Assembly (NCBI GenBank): GCA_023419605.1
Contig: JAEZXR010000062.1
Coordinates: forward strand, 1 to 6,638
Direction of reading: 5' to 3'
Source: Bacillota bacterium
Lineage (GTDB): Bacteria > Bacillota > Clostridia > Acetivibrionales > JAEZXR01
DNA: 6,638 nucleotides
Positions 1 to 6,494 of the stretch are shown one piece after another (the stretch's first letter is position 1; each line of letters begins with the position of its first letter). The notes under the pieces are model-generated. The model saw nothing but the letters and a program-made list of their open reading frames with translations. It was not told the origin of the DNA and searched no databases. A program made the translations under genes and the position numbers.

Positions 1-94
1 ATGGATGATTGCTGGGAATATCCGATAAAAAGGACTTCCTGGCAGGACAGAGTTCAGATTCTCTATTTGATATACCCTGAAAACGCGTCTTGTA
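1..94. other. Left-edge sequence outside the proven repeat arm
   Basis: I see no complete gene, RNA or clear promoter here. Read on the minus strand it is the direct continuation of the repeat arm at 95-220. One frame there stays open from the repeat until a TAG at 65-63. The right repeat copy is cut off by the window end, so these 94 bases may also belong to the repeat; the window cannot show it. Confidence 0.4.
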
Positions 95-220
95 GCCTAT
101 CAATGCATTTCAGGGACAAACTTTATAATTCCTGTCGAATACGTCTATGCCGCAATGGCATATTTTAAAAAATCTCTTATGAGATTTCTGAGAAAAGATA
201 AATTTCATGCGTTTGCCGTG
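95..220 (+). repeat. Left arm of perfect 126-bp inverted repeat
   Basis: Base-by-base comparison shows that 95-220 is the exact reverse complement of 6513-6638, with no mismatch. Identity stops sharply at the inner edge, where 221 and 6512 differ. The outer edge is unknown because the right copy ends with the window. The arm holds two small stem-loops: TATGCC/GGCATA (146-151 with 157-162) and AAATCTC/GAGATTT (170-176 with 181-187). The arms bracket about 6.3 kb with five complete larger genes. It could be a duplicated gene fragment, an end of a mobile element, or an assembly-derived overlap. The match is certain; its origin is not. Confidence 0.95.
110..220 (-). pseudogene. 5'-truncated copy of the small Cys-rich ORF
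   Basis: This is the left-arm copy of the ORF at 6495-6623, from residue 7 (HGKRMKF) through the CHCG motif to the TGA at 112-110. Homology ends at 220, so the proper start and the Shine-Dalgarno site of the right copy are missing. The frame could still be entered at a GTG at 235-233 or at the internal ATG at 208-206, but neither has a convincing ribosome binding site. Just past the TGA, a -1 shift would continue for 16 more residues (LKCIDRLQDAFSGYIK) to a TAG at 65-63, adding a cysteine after CP. I read it as a broken duplicate; the protein family is not recognised. Confidence 0.4.
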
Positions 221-239
221 TAGTAAAATATCCACCCGG

Positions 240-267
240 TTGACACCTATACAGAATGATATATAAT
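240..267 (+). promoter_or_regulatory. Sigma-A promoter of the DNA glycosylase gene
   Basis: A perfect -35 TTGACA (240-245) and a perfect -10 TATAAT (262-267) are separated by 16 bp. The start codon lies 31 bp downstream of the -10, leaving a short leader with AAGGAG at 282-287. The promoter begins only 20 bp inside the inner edge of the left repeat arm, so it belongs to the unique segment and not to the repeat. Confidence 0.85.
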
Positions 268-298
268 GGTACTAGACTAAAAAGGAGTTGAATTTCTG

Positions 299-889
299 AT
301 GAAGCTTTCGCGGGAGTTTTATGAAAGGGATGGGCTTACGGTTGCCAAAGAGCTGCTTGGAAAATACCTCGTCCATAGCACGCAGGAAGGAACAACCGTG
401 GGAAAAATTGTTGAGGTAGAAGCCTACATCGGCCCCGAGGATGCTGCCGCCCACATGTATAAAGGGTTGCGGACCAGCCGGACCGAAGTGGCCTTCGGAC
501 CGGGGGGACATGCCTTTGTATATTTGATTTACGGTATGTACTATTGCTTTAATATCGTCACCAATATAGCGGAAAAACCGGAGGCTATACTCATTCGCGC
601 GCTGGAGCCGGTAGAGGGTCTTGATCTGATGAAAAAGCGCAGGAAGACGGAGGCCGTAAAAAACCTTTGCAGCGGACCGGGGAAACTTTGCATGGCCATG
701 GCCATTACCAAGGAGCACAATGCCGTGGGTTTGTGCGGGGATGAATTGTACCTGCTGGACCAGGAGCGTGTGCCGGAAAAGGACATCCTGTCTACACCCC
801 GGATCAATATCGATTATGCGGGAGCGGCGAAAGACTATCCCTGGAGATATATCATAAGAGAAAACCCCTTTGTTTCAAAGCGGACATAA
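299..889 (+). CDS. aag: 3-methyladenine DNA glycosylase (AAG/MPG family)
   Basis: This base-excision repair enzyme removes alkylated purines such as 3-methyladenine and hypoxanthine by cleaving the N-glycosyl bond, leaving an abasic site. The 196-residue protein is full length for bacterial members. The hallmark block is near residues 38-90: VEVEAYIGPEDAAAH carries the catalytic Glu (E41, equivalent to human E125), with Y43 and H52 at the expected active-site places. GPGGHAFVYLIYGMYYCFN follows, with N85 matching the conserved Asn. Further conserved parts are IRALEP (R100), GPGKLCMAMAI (126-136), and a C-terminal TPRINIDYAG...PWRY...PFVS segment. The start is supported by AAGGAG 11 bases upstream and by a consensus promoter. 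It is transcribed alone and converges on the AraC gene with a 33-bp gap in which I see no clear terminator. No link to the sugar operon is apparent. Confidence 0.95.
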   Translation: MKLSREFYERDGLTVAKELLGKYLVHSTQEGTTVGKIVEVEAYIGPEDAAAHMYKGLRTSRTEVAFGPGGHAFVYLIYGMYYCFNIVTNIAEKPEAILIRALEPVEGLDLMKKRRKTEAVKNLCSGPGKLCMAMAITKEHNAVGLCGDELYLLDQERVPEKDILSTPRINIDYAGAAKDYPWRYIIRENPFVSKRT

Positions 890-922
890 GGATATAGAGA
901 GATGAAGCTATACTTGCTCTTT

Positions 923-1855
923 TCAAAAAGCCTCCTCTCGCCTGATGCTTTCATGTGAATTTCTAGCAACCGCTTTATGGCGGAACTGCTTTGGAGAAAT
1001 ACTTTTATAGTGCTTAAACTGTTGGATAAAATAGCTGGAGTTGGAAAACCCGGTGTCGAGAGCTACCTGGGTAATATTCAAATCCGTTGTGAGAAGCAGT
1101 TTTTCTGCCTCGGTGATTCGTATATAATTCAGGTAATCGGTGAAGGTTTTTCCCATAATGGCTTTAAACTGCCTGGAGAAATAGCTGTAGCTCAGGTTGC
1201 ACATCCGGGCGACGGCTTCTGCCGTTACGTCCTGCATATAGTTCTGGTCCAGATAATCAAAGACCTTTTGCAGCATTTGCATATCATTTTCCTTGAGAGG
1301 ATGGCTCACAACATCCAAACTAACCCCCTTTTTCTCCCAATTCCGTAGAATCCACAAAAAAATCCTGCAGATATGCGTACGGACTGCCAGTTCAAACCCG
1401 TACTTCTTACTGTCAAATTCCGCATAGATCTCCTTGATTAAGTCAGGGATCGGTGTTTCCTTAATCTCCTGTTTTGAAAATACCTTTTGAGGGGAAGCCT
1501 TTGCCATGGTAAAAGGCAGTACGTATTTTGACTCGAAAACGGTTCTGGAAGTCGTATAGAGAACTTCGGGATCGAATTTTACTACGATGTATTTTACGTC
1601 CTCACCGACATCGGCCGTGATGGAATGAACCTCCCGGGCATTGATCAGGACAAGATCCCCTTCATTAAAGCTGTAACACTTTCCTCCCAGAAAAACGCTG
1701 GCTTTACCGGAGAGTGAAAACAACATTTCGATGTAATAATGCCAATGGGCATCTACCGCTATACCCTTCCCGGCGCTTTGCTGCGTATGACAGCCAAAAG
1801 GGCAGGATAAAGCGTCATAAGTGGGCATTACAGGCTCAAAATAAGGTTCGGTCAT
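923..1855 (-). CDS. AraC-family transcriptional regulator with N-terminal cupin domain
   Basis: This is a 310-residue cytoplasmic DNA-binding regulator. An N-terminal cupin-like sensing domain (about residues 20-110) shows the typical HWHYYIEMLFSLSG, GGKCYSFNEGDLVLI and HSI segments of AraC_binding proteins. The C-terminal part (about 195-295) holds the paired helix-turn-helix units. The first is DVTAEAVARMCNLSYSYFSRQFK followed by a G-x-TFTDYLNYIRI linker. The second is NITQVALDTGFSNSSYFIQQFK, ending in the family's SPKQFR signature. The start has AGGAG (1866-1862) six bases upstream. It is divergent from the isomerase/oxidoreductase operon, the usual place for a local activator, so I infer it controls that operon in response to a sugar or derivative. 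The ligand cannot be read from the sequence. Confidence 0.93.
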   Translation of the reverse strand: MTEPYFEPVMPTYDALSCPFGCHTQQSAGKGIAVDAHWHYYIEMLFSLSGKASVFLGGKCYSFNEGDLVLINAREVHSITADVGEDVKYIVVKFDPEVLYTTSRTVFESKYVLPFTMAKASPQKVFSKQEIKETPIPDLIKEIYAEFDSKKYGFELAVRTHICRIFLWILRNWEKKGVSLDVVSHPLKENDMQMLQKVFDYLDQNYMQDVTAEAVARMCNLSYSYFSRQFKAIMGKTFTDYLNYIRITEAEKLLLTTDLNITQVALDTGFSNSSYFIQQFKHYKSISPKQFRHKAVARNSHESIRREEAF

Positions 1856-2009
1856 AAAGTACTCCTGATTTTACAATGACAAATTTTTAATATTTTCTTG
1901 ATAGTTTAATTATATACCATTTACCTGTACTATGGTAAGTTATTTTTGTAGGAAGGTTTACTTTGAGGGCAGGGAAAGACCCGATTGCCTGTGGAAAGGA
2001 TGGGGTTTT
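1856..2009. promoter_or_regulatory. Divergent control region between the AraC gene and the sugar operon
   Basis: This AT-rich gap separates two divergent start codons. A TATAAT on the minus strand (1914-1909) is a candidate -10 for the regulator gene, without a good -35. On the plus strand I find no well-spaced consensus promoter, which would suit an activator-dependent operon. A perfect 6-bp inverted repeat, TACCAT (1915-1920) and ATGGTA (1932-1937) with an 11-bp spacer, is a candidate operator next to the minus-strand -10. Site assignments are inference. Confidence 0.5.
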
Positions 2010-2756
2010 ATGGAGAAAGTAGCATTACAGTTATATTCAATTAAAGAACTTACACAGACTGATTTTACCGGTACACTGGAAAAGGTGGCGAAGATCGGCT
2101 ATGATGGCGTGGAGTTTGCCGGGTATTTTAATACTCCGGCCCGGGAACTGAAAAAAGTCCTGGATGGCTTGGGGTTGAAGGCGGCAGGCAGCCATGTGGG
2201 GATTGAAAGCCTGAAGACGGAGCTGGAGGCACTGCTGGAATATTCATTGGAAATCGAAAGTTCCTACCTTATCTGCCCCTCTCTTCCGAAAAATATGAGG
2301 GAGAGCGTGGATGACTACAAAAGGACGGCGGAACTCTTCAATACCATCGGACAAAAGTGCAAGAGCCAGGGGATTCGCTTCGGCTATCATAATCATGAAT
2401 TCGAGTTTGAGAAATTCGGCAGCGAATTCGGCCTGGATTTGCTGGTGGCCCATACGGAGCCCGAGCATCTTTTCATCGAGCTGGATACCTTCTGGGTTGA
2501 GTTCTCCGGGAACAGATCGGTAGACTTCATTGAAAAATATAAGGAGCGCTGCTCTATCCTGCATATCAAGGATATGAAAAGCCTGGAAGAAAAGAAGAAT
2601 ACGGAGATCGGAAAGGGAATCATGGACTTCCCCGCTATCGTGTCCGCAGGCAAAAAATGGGGGACCCAGTGGTATACCGTAGAACAGGAAGCTTTCGAAA
2701 TACCGCAGCTGCAAAGCATCGAAGAAAGCCTGCGGTACTTGAAAGGAATTCTATAG
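2010..2756 (+). CDS. Sugar phosphate isomerase/epimerase-like TIM-barrel protein
   Basis: This 248-residue protein belongs to the xylose-isomerase-like TIM-barrel superfamily (AP_endonuc_2, IolE-like), metal-dependent enzymes that isomerise, epimerise or dehydrate keto-sugars. Visible signatures are QLYSIKE at the N terminus, IGYDGVEF (29-36), GYHNHEFEF (125-133), FIELDTFWVEFSG (155-167), ILHIKDM (183-189), GKGIMDF (201-207) and TVEQE (223-227). D159, H185 and E225 are the likeliest metal ligands by family pattern. I chose the ATG at 2010 because GGAAAGGA (1993-2000) precedes it and the product then begins directly with the first barrel strand. An upstream in-frame ATG at 1932 would add 26 unlikely residues and overlaps the candidate operator. 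It is the first gene of the operon. The exact substrate is unknown; inosose dehydratase, 3-keto-glycoside and hydroxypyruvate-isomerase activities all occur in this superfamily. Confidence 0.88.
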   Translation: MEKVALQLYSIKELTQTDFTGTLEKVAKIGYDGVEFAGYFNTPARELKKVLDGLGLKAAGSHVGIESLKTELEALLEYSLEIESSYLICPSLPKNMRESVDDYKRTAELFNTIGQKCKSQGIRFGYHNHEFEFEKFGSEFGLDLLVAHTEPEHLFIELDTFWVEFSGNRSVDFIEKYKERCSILHIKDMKSLEEKKNTEIGKGIMDFPAIVSAGKKWGTQWYTVEQEAFEIPQLQSIEESLRYLKGIL

Positions 2757-2787
2757 CCGTTCCGGGGAACACAGAGTGGAGGATACA

Positions 2788-2921
2788 ATGAAACTTGGAA
2801 TTATTGGACTGCCCAAAGAAGATAGCTTCATAAGGGCGCAGCAAAAAGGACTGGATTGTATTAACCGGGGTATGATACGGAAGCCTTTTTTCAGGACGCT
2901 GTAAATAAATTTTTAGAGGAG
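2788..2921 (+). pseudogene. Remnant of a second isomerase-like gene (frameshifted, mostly deleted)
   Basis: GGAGG (2778-2782) precedes an ATG at 2788 that opens a 38-codon frame beginning MKLGIIGLPKEDSF and closing with TAA at 2902-2904. The N terminus resembles the start of xylose-isomerase-like TIM-barrel proteins. After GLDCIN the sense appears to move to the -1 frame, which reads GYDTEAFFQDAVNKFLEE (from 2868), like the next helix of such a protein. A single lost base near the CCGGGG run (2865-2870) would explain the switch. The second frame then runs straight into the oxidoreductase start at 2931, so some 200 or more residues are missing. It sits between the first isomerase and the oxidoreductases, where a paralogue would fit. 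The alternative is a small leader ORF. Family assignment is from memory of the N-terminal pattern and is tentative. Confidence 0.5.
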
Positions 2922-2930
2922 GATCATTTT

Positions 2931-4028
2931 ATGGCTGGAGAAAATAGTGTGAAAAAATTAAAGGTCGCGATTATCGGCTGCGGCGGTATTGCCAATGGAA
3001 AGCACATGCCAAGTCTTTCAAAGCTGAACACCGTTGAATTGGCTGCATTTTGCGATATTATTGAGGAACGGGCAGTGGAAGCGGCTAAAAAATATGGTGC
3101 GGAAGGAGCCAGGGTCTATTCCGACTATAAGGAATTATTAAAGGATGAAAGCATTGATGTAGTCCATGTGTGTACACCAAACCGGTCCCATTCCTTTATT
3201 ACCGTGGATGCACTGGAAGCAGGCAAACATGTATTGTGTGAAAAACCCATGGCAAAATCCGCAGCAGAGGCCAGAAAGATGCTGGAAGCTGCCAAAAGAA
3301 CGGGTAAAAAGCTTACCATCGGCTACAATAACCGTCACAGGCCCGATTCCGTACACCTGAAAAAGGCTTGTGACAGAGGCGATCTGGGAGAAATCTACTT
3401 TGCAAAAGCACACGCCATCCGCAGGCGTGCCGTTCCCACCTGGGGAGTATTCCTCAATGAAGAGGAGCAGGGCGGCGGTCCGCTGATCGATATCGGAACC
3501 CATGCCCTGGACCTGACCCTGTGGCTGATGAACAACTATAAGGTAAAGAGCGTTATGGGCAATGTCTACCATAAGCTGGGAAGCAAAAAGGATGCTGCCA
3601 ATGCCTGGGGCCCCTGGGACCCGGAAAAGTTTACAGTGGAGGATTCCGCCTTCGGGTTTATTACCATGGAGAACGGGGCAACCATCGTACTGGAATCCAG
3701 TTGGGCGCTGAATATTCTGGATGTTCTTGAAGCGAAGGCAACCCTTTGCGGAACGGAGGGCGGCGCCGATATGCGGGATGGGCTGAATATCAACGGCGAA
3801 GACTTTGGCAGGCTGTATACGACCAAAGCGGAATTGGGCTCCGGTGGAGTAGCTTTCTATGATGGGAAAAAGGAAACCGATTCGGACCGGGAAGCCAGAC
3901 TCTGGATTGAAAGCATTCTGAACGATACCGATCCGGTAGTAAAACCGGAGGAAGCGCTTGTGGTTACGGAGATACTGGAAGCGATTTACGAATCTGCCAA
4001 AACCGGTAAGGCGGTATACTTTAATTGA
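2931..4028 (+). CDS. Gfo/Idh/MocA family NAD(P)-dependent oxidoreductase
   Basis: This 365-residue sugar or polyol dehydrogenase is cytoplasmic. The N-terminal Rossmann domain (about 9-130) begins KVAIIGCGGIA with the dinucleotide-binding glycines at 16-19. It continues with VCTPNRSH and the family's CEKPMAKS motif, in which K105 is the usual catalytic or substrate-binding lysine. The C-terminal alpha/beta domain has GGGPLIDIGTHALD (181-194), in which D187 and H191 are the conserved active-site pair. The length is normal and all key residues are present. The start is set by AGGAGG (2917-2922), eight bases upstream. A GTG at 2949 would give a shorter N terminus closer to the glycine motif but lacks as good a ribosome site. 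It is followed after 25 bp by a second member of the family, suggesting a paired oxidation and reduction of a keto-sugar. Substrate specificity cannot be told from these motifs. Confidence 0.92.
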   Translation: MAGENSVKKLKVAIIGCGGIANGKHMPSLSKLNTVELAAFCDIIEERAVEAAKKYGAEGARVYSDYKELLKDESIDVVHVCTPNRSHSFITVDALEAGKHVLCEKPMAKSAAEARKMLEAAKRTGKKLTIGYNNRHRPDSVHLKKACDRGDLGEIYFAKAHAIRRRAVPTWGVFLNEEEQGGGPLIDIGTHALDLTLWLMNNYKVKSVMGNVYHKLGSKKDAANAWGPWDPEKFTVEDSAFGFITMENGATIVLESSWALNILDVLEAKATLCGTEGGADMRDGLNINGEDFGRLYTTKAELGSGGVAFYDGKKETDSDREARLWIESILNDTDPVVKPEEALVVTEILEAIYESAKTGKAVYFN

Positions 4029-4053
4029 TAAGCAAGGGAAGTGAGGTGACTGT

Positions 4054-5055
4054 ATGTTACGAGTTGCAATGTTGAGCAAATGGCATGTCCATGCAGAGGA
4101 TTACGCAAAACAGTTACAGGCATTGGACGATGTAAAAATTACTGCGGTATGGGATGAAGAGGCGGAAAGAGGGGCTGAGTGGGCGAAGGAACTGGGCGCT
4201 GATTTTGAAGCGGACCTGGATACACTGCTAAAAAGGGCGGATGTGGATGCGGTTGCGGTAAATACACCCACCAACCTTCACACAGAGGTCATGGTAGCGG
4301 CTGCCAATAGCGGAAAGCATATCTTCACTGAAAAGGTGATGGCGCTGACGGTGAAGGAATGCCAGGATATTGCCGAAGCAGTGAAAAAGGCCGGTGTGAA
4401 GTTTTGCATATCCTTTCCCCATAGAACCCATCCCCACAACCTTTTCGCAAAGAAGGTAGCAGAAGAAAAGTTCATTGGAGACATTACCCTTTTGAGGGTT
4501 AGGAATGCCCACAATGGAGCTATCGCAAACTGGCTGCCGGATTTCTTCTATGATCCCGTACTCTGCGGCGGCGGAGCCATGATGGACCTTGGAGCGCATC
4601 CAATGTACCTGTCACGGTGGATATTGGGGAAACCGATGCGTATTACTTCCATCTTCAACAGCTATACCGGCAGAGCGGTAGAAGACAATGCGGTGAGTGT
4701 CATCGAATATGAGAACAAAGCCGTTGCCATCGTGGAAACCGGGTTTGTTACGGCGGCGAGCCCCTTTACGCTGGAGATGTATGGAACAGAGGGAAGTCTG
4801 CTGGTAGGAGGGCCGGACAACAAGGTGCGGCTGCTGTCAAACCGGATTAACTCCCCGGTGCATGGCTGGATTACTCCTTCCCAACTGCCTAAAGCGCTGC
4901 CGTCGGCGATCCGGCAGTGGGTTAAAGGTATAACGGAGGGTACGGAGATTTGCTTTGGACTGGAGGAAGGCATCCAACTGACGGAATTGATGGAGGGAGC
5001 CTACAAATCCCACCGTGAAAACCGGCAGGTAGACTTCAGTGAGCTTAACATATAG
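4054..5055 (+). CDS. Gfo/Idh/MocA-like oxidoreductase with atypical cofactor motif
   Basis: This is the second oxidoreductase of the operon, 333 residues. The fold is recognisable from an N-terminal beta-alpha start, AVAVNTPTNLH (66-76), FTEKVMALTVKEC (91-103) and GGGAMMDLGAH (172-182), with D178 and H182 at the active-site places. Two hallmarks differ from its neighbour. The glycine-rich turn is replaced by MLSKWHVHAEDYA (6-18), which lacks the GxGxxG/A pattern, and the EKP motif reads EKV (93-95) while keeping the lysine. I believe similar WHVHA-type members exist in other Bacillota, so this is probably a subfamily trait and not decay; the frame is intact throughout. A full GAGGTGA (4043-4049) sets the start. 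It ends just before the operon terminator. It may use NAD(P) in an altered way or hold it tightly; that is inference. Confidence 0.88.
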   Translation: MLRVAMLSKWHVHAEDYAKQLQALDDVKITAVWDEEAERGAEWAKELGADFEADLDTLLKRADVDAVAVNTPTNLHTEVMVAAANSGKHIFTEKVMALTVKECQDIAEAVKKAGVKFCISFPHRTHPHNLFAKKVAEEKFIGDITLLRVRNAHNGAIANWLPDFFYDPVLCGGGAMMDLGAHPMYLSRWILGKPMRITSIFNSYTGRAVEDNAVSVIEYENKAVAIVETGFVTAASPFTLEMYGTEGSLLVGGPDNKVRLLSNRINSPVHGWITPSQLPKALPSAIRQWVKGITEGTEICFGLEEGIQLTELMEGAYKSHRENRQVDFSELNI

Positions 5056-5068
5056 TGTGTAAGTAAGT

Positions 5069-5102
5069 AAAACCCACAGGAGGAGTAATCCCTGTGGGTT
5101 TT
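5069..5102 (+). terminator. Rho-independent terminator of the sugar operon
   Basis: A perfect 12-bp stem, AAAACCCACAGG (5069-5080) with CCTGTGGGTTTT (5091-5102), encloses a 10-base loop and ends in a short T run. It lies 13 bases past the stop codon of the second oxidoreductase gene. The stem has A and T tracts on both sides, so some action in the other direction is possible, but the nearest opposing gene is about 300 bp away. Confidence 0.92.
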
Positions 5103-5216
5103 ATCTGTTCCTTTTAAGAAAATTGCTTGTGTAAATAATTGCGAATAAGTATTAGGAGAAGAGTAAAATCATTTCTGCGAAGCGATTCTTTTCCTCAACT
5201 TTCGGATTCCCAAAAG

Positions 5217-5330
5217 CTCCCACCGTCAGCCGTCCGGCTGCCACCTCCCTCTGAGAGGGAGGCAAGATGCAAGACTCCTTGTTCCTCTCCCGGAGGGGGA
5301 TGTCACAGCAGTGACAGGGGGAGAGCGGGA
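5217..5330. repeat. REP/MITE-like hairpin-rich intergenic element
   Basis: The 342-bp gap between the oxidoreductase and transporter genes has no convincing gene apart from the operon terminator. Its middle is a GC-rich block of consecutive hairpins: CAGCC/GGCTG (5227-5240), a strong 8-bp CCTCCCTC/GAGGGAGG with a 3-base loop (5244-5262), and TGTCAC/GTGACA (5301-5316) inside an outer CTCTCCC/GGGAGAG stem (5285-5291 with 5319-5325). The GAGGGAGG stem and the TGTCAC..GTGACA hairpin match what I recall of short dispersed repeats in Clostridia. It carries no transposase, so if mobile it is non-autonomous. The flanks (5103-5216 and 5331-5397) show nothing I can name, and exact borders are estimated. 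A copy elsewhere in the genome would settle it. Confidence 0.6.
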
Positions 5331-5397
5331 AATTGGGCAAAAGACAGGAATACAGGGGCGAGAATGAGTTAGGTCATAACTTCTTCACCCATATGCT

Positions 5398-6321
5398 TTA
5401 TTTTACAGGAAGATCTTTTACCGAAGCTGGAGCTTTAGATTTTCCGAACTCCTGAAGCTGTGATAAAAGCATTCCGAACAGCATAAGCAGGCAGCCCAGA
5501 TAGCCTCTGACACCCAGGTCTTCCTTCAGAATGAGCCATCCTCCGACGCTGGCAAAGACCGATTCCATACTGAGAATGATGGCAGCATGGGAAGGCTGGG
5601 CATGCTTCTGTCCGATAACCTGAAGGGTATAGGCGATGCCTACGGAGCAGATACCTCCGTAGAGGAGCGGGATAACGGCCTGTTCTATGTTATACAGAGA
5701 AATATCCTCGAATAAAAGCGCGGCAGCCAGGCTGAGCAGGGAGCAAGTGACAAACTGAAAAAAGGATAGCTTCAACGCGTCCACTTTTTTGGTAAAATGG
5801 TCGATGAGCAGGATATGCACGGTCCAGAAAAGTGCACCGGCCAGCTCAAAGAGGTCCCCTCTGGCAATGGTAAAGCTTTCGGTGACACAGAGAAAATACA
5901 GGCCGATGGCGGCAACTGCCACGCCAAACCAGGTGTTGGCGTGGATGCGGTGCTTCAATAAAATGCCCAGGATAGGGACAAGTACGATATACAGCCCCGT
6001 TATGAAGGCAGCTTTCCCTGCGGAAGTATCCACCAGGCCGATCTGCTGCAGGGTTGCTCCGAGAAAAATTACACACCCTGTCAGCATTCCGGCAGGTAAG
6101 GCACGTTTCGTCGAGCTGTCAATGGTTGCTGCAGTCTTTGGTTTGTTTCCAAGGAATAGAAGCAATGGAAGCAGAGAAAGGCTCCCCAATCCAAATCGAA
6201 TTCCATTAAAGGTAAAGGTGCCTACATGCTGTGCGCCGATGCGCTGTGCTACAAAGGCAAATCCCCAGATGGCCGCAGCCAGAAGCAGCAATAGGTTGTA
6301 TTTCAAACGATGCGTTTTCAT
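5398..6321 (-). CDS. EamA/DMT-superfamily membrane transporter
   Basis: This 307-residue inner-membrane protein is built from two EamA repeats, normally ten membrane helices. The first repeat spans about residues 8-145 and includes LLLLLAAAIWGFAFVAQRIG, whose WGFAF matches the family's first helix, and the GLYIVLVPILGILL segment. The second spans about 155-290 with GALFWTVHILLIDH, and the family's characteristic SMESVFASVGGWLILKEDL (251-269) with E253 and E267. The C-terminal tail is short and charged. Family members export or exchange amino acids, metabolites or drugs by secondary transport; the substrate cannot be inferred. The start is preceded by a weak GGGGGA site five bases upstream. 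It is monocistronic and opposes the sugar operon, so there is no direct evidence that it serves that pathway. Confidence 0.92.
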   Translation of the reverse strand: MKTHRLKYNLLLLLAAAIWGFAFVAQRIGAQHVGTFTFNGIRFGLGSLSLLPLLLFLGNKPKTAATIDSSTKRALPAGMLTGCVIFLGATLQQIGLVDTSAGKAAFITGLYIVLVPILGILLKHRIHANTWFGVAVAAIGLYFLCVTESFTIARGDLFELAGALFWTVHILLIDHFTKKVDALKLSFFQFVTCSLLSLAAALLFEDISLYNIEQAVIPLLYGGICSVGIAYTLQVIGQKHAQPSHAAIILSMESVFASVGGWLILKEDLGVRGYLGCLLMLFGMLLSQLQEFGKSKAPASVKDLPVK

Positions 6322-6352
6322 TTTTTCCCCCGTTTTTATTTATATATCTGTA

Positions 6353-6461
6353 TCCTATACTCCGCAGGGTAATCAACAAACATGGCAGCGGAATATGAAT
6401 TGCGCTAATACGGGCATGGACAAAAGCAATAAAGAATCAGTACCCGTGCAACAGTATAGGA
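6353..6461. promoter_or_regulatory. Divergent inverted motif upstream of the transporter and the small ORF
   Basis: TCCTATACT (6353-6361) and AGTATAGGA (6453-6461) are perfect inverted copies. The similarity extends outward to GGGTA (6367-6371) and TACCC (6441-6445), so each gene has a TACCC..TGC..AGTATAGGA element upstream in its own direction. The elements end 31 and 33 bases before the start codons at 6321 and 6495. They could be paired promoter elements or sites for a shared regulator. The surrounding 6322-6494 gap holds no other feature I can support, and no consensus -35 was found. Confidence 0.45.
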
Positions 6462-6494
6462 ACTATGATAACATAACGGGAGGAAACGATCAAT

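Noticed and set aside
95..220. Insertion sequence ends with their own transposase
   Set aside because: No transposase or integrase is encoded between the arms, and no target-site duplication can be seen because the outer edge of the right arm is not in the window.
95..223. Open frame on the opposite strand of the repeat arm (plus strand on the left, reading ...VEYVYAAMAYFKK...HAFAV then TAG TAA)
   Set aside because: It is open over the whole repeat but has no ribosome site and no recognised family. The other strand has a Shine-Dalgarno site in the right copy and a cysteine pattern, so I prefer that reading, though this one is not excluded.
272..718. Minus-strand open frame opposite the DNA glycosylase
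   Set aside because: It is the antisense of a strongly supported gene, with no domain and no promoter or ribosome site.
890..922. Possible bidirectional terminator between the convergent glycosylase and regulator genes
   Set aside because: Only short imperfect complementarity (GAGA with CTCT) is visible; it is too weak to call.
1932..2009. Upstream ATG that would extend the isomerase by 26 residues
   Set aside because: The added residues are not part of the TIM-barrel family, the codon lies in a candidate operator, and a better ribosome site precedes the ATG at 2010.
3138..4079. Long minus-strand open frame opposite the first oxidoreductase
   Set aside because: It is fully antisense to a gene with clear family motifs, has no ribosome site worth noting, and its translation shows no recognisable domain; it follows from codon bias of the real gene.
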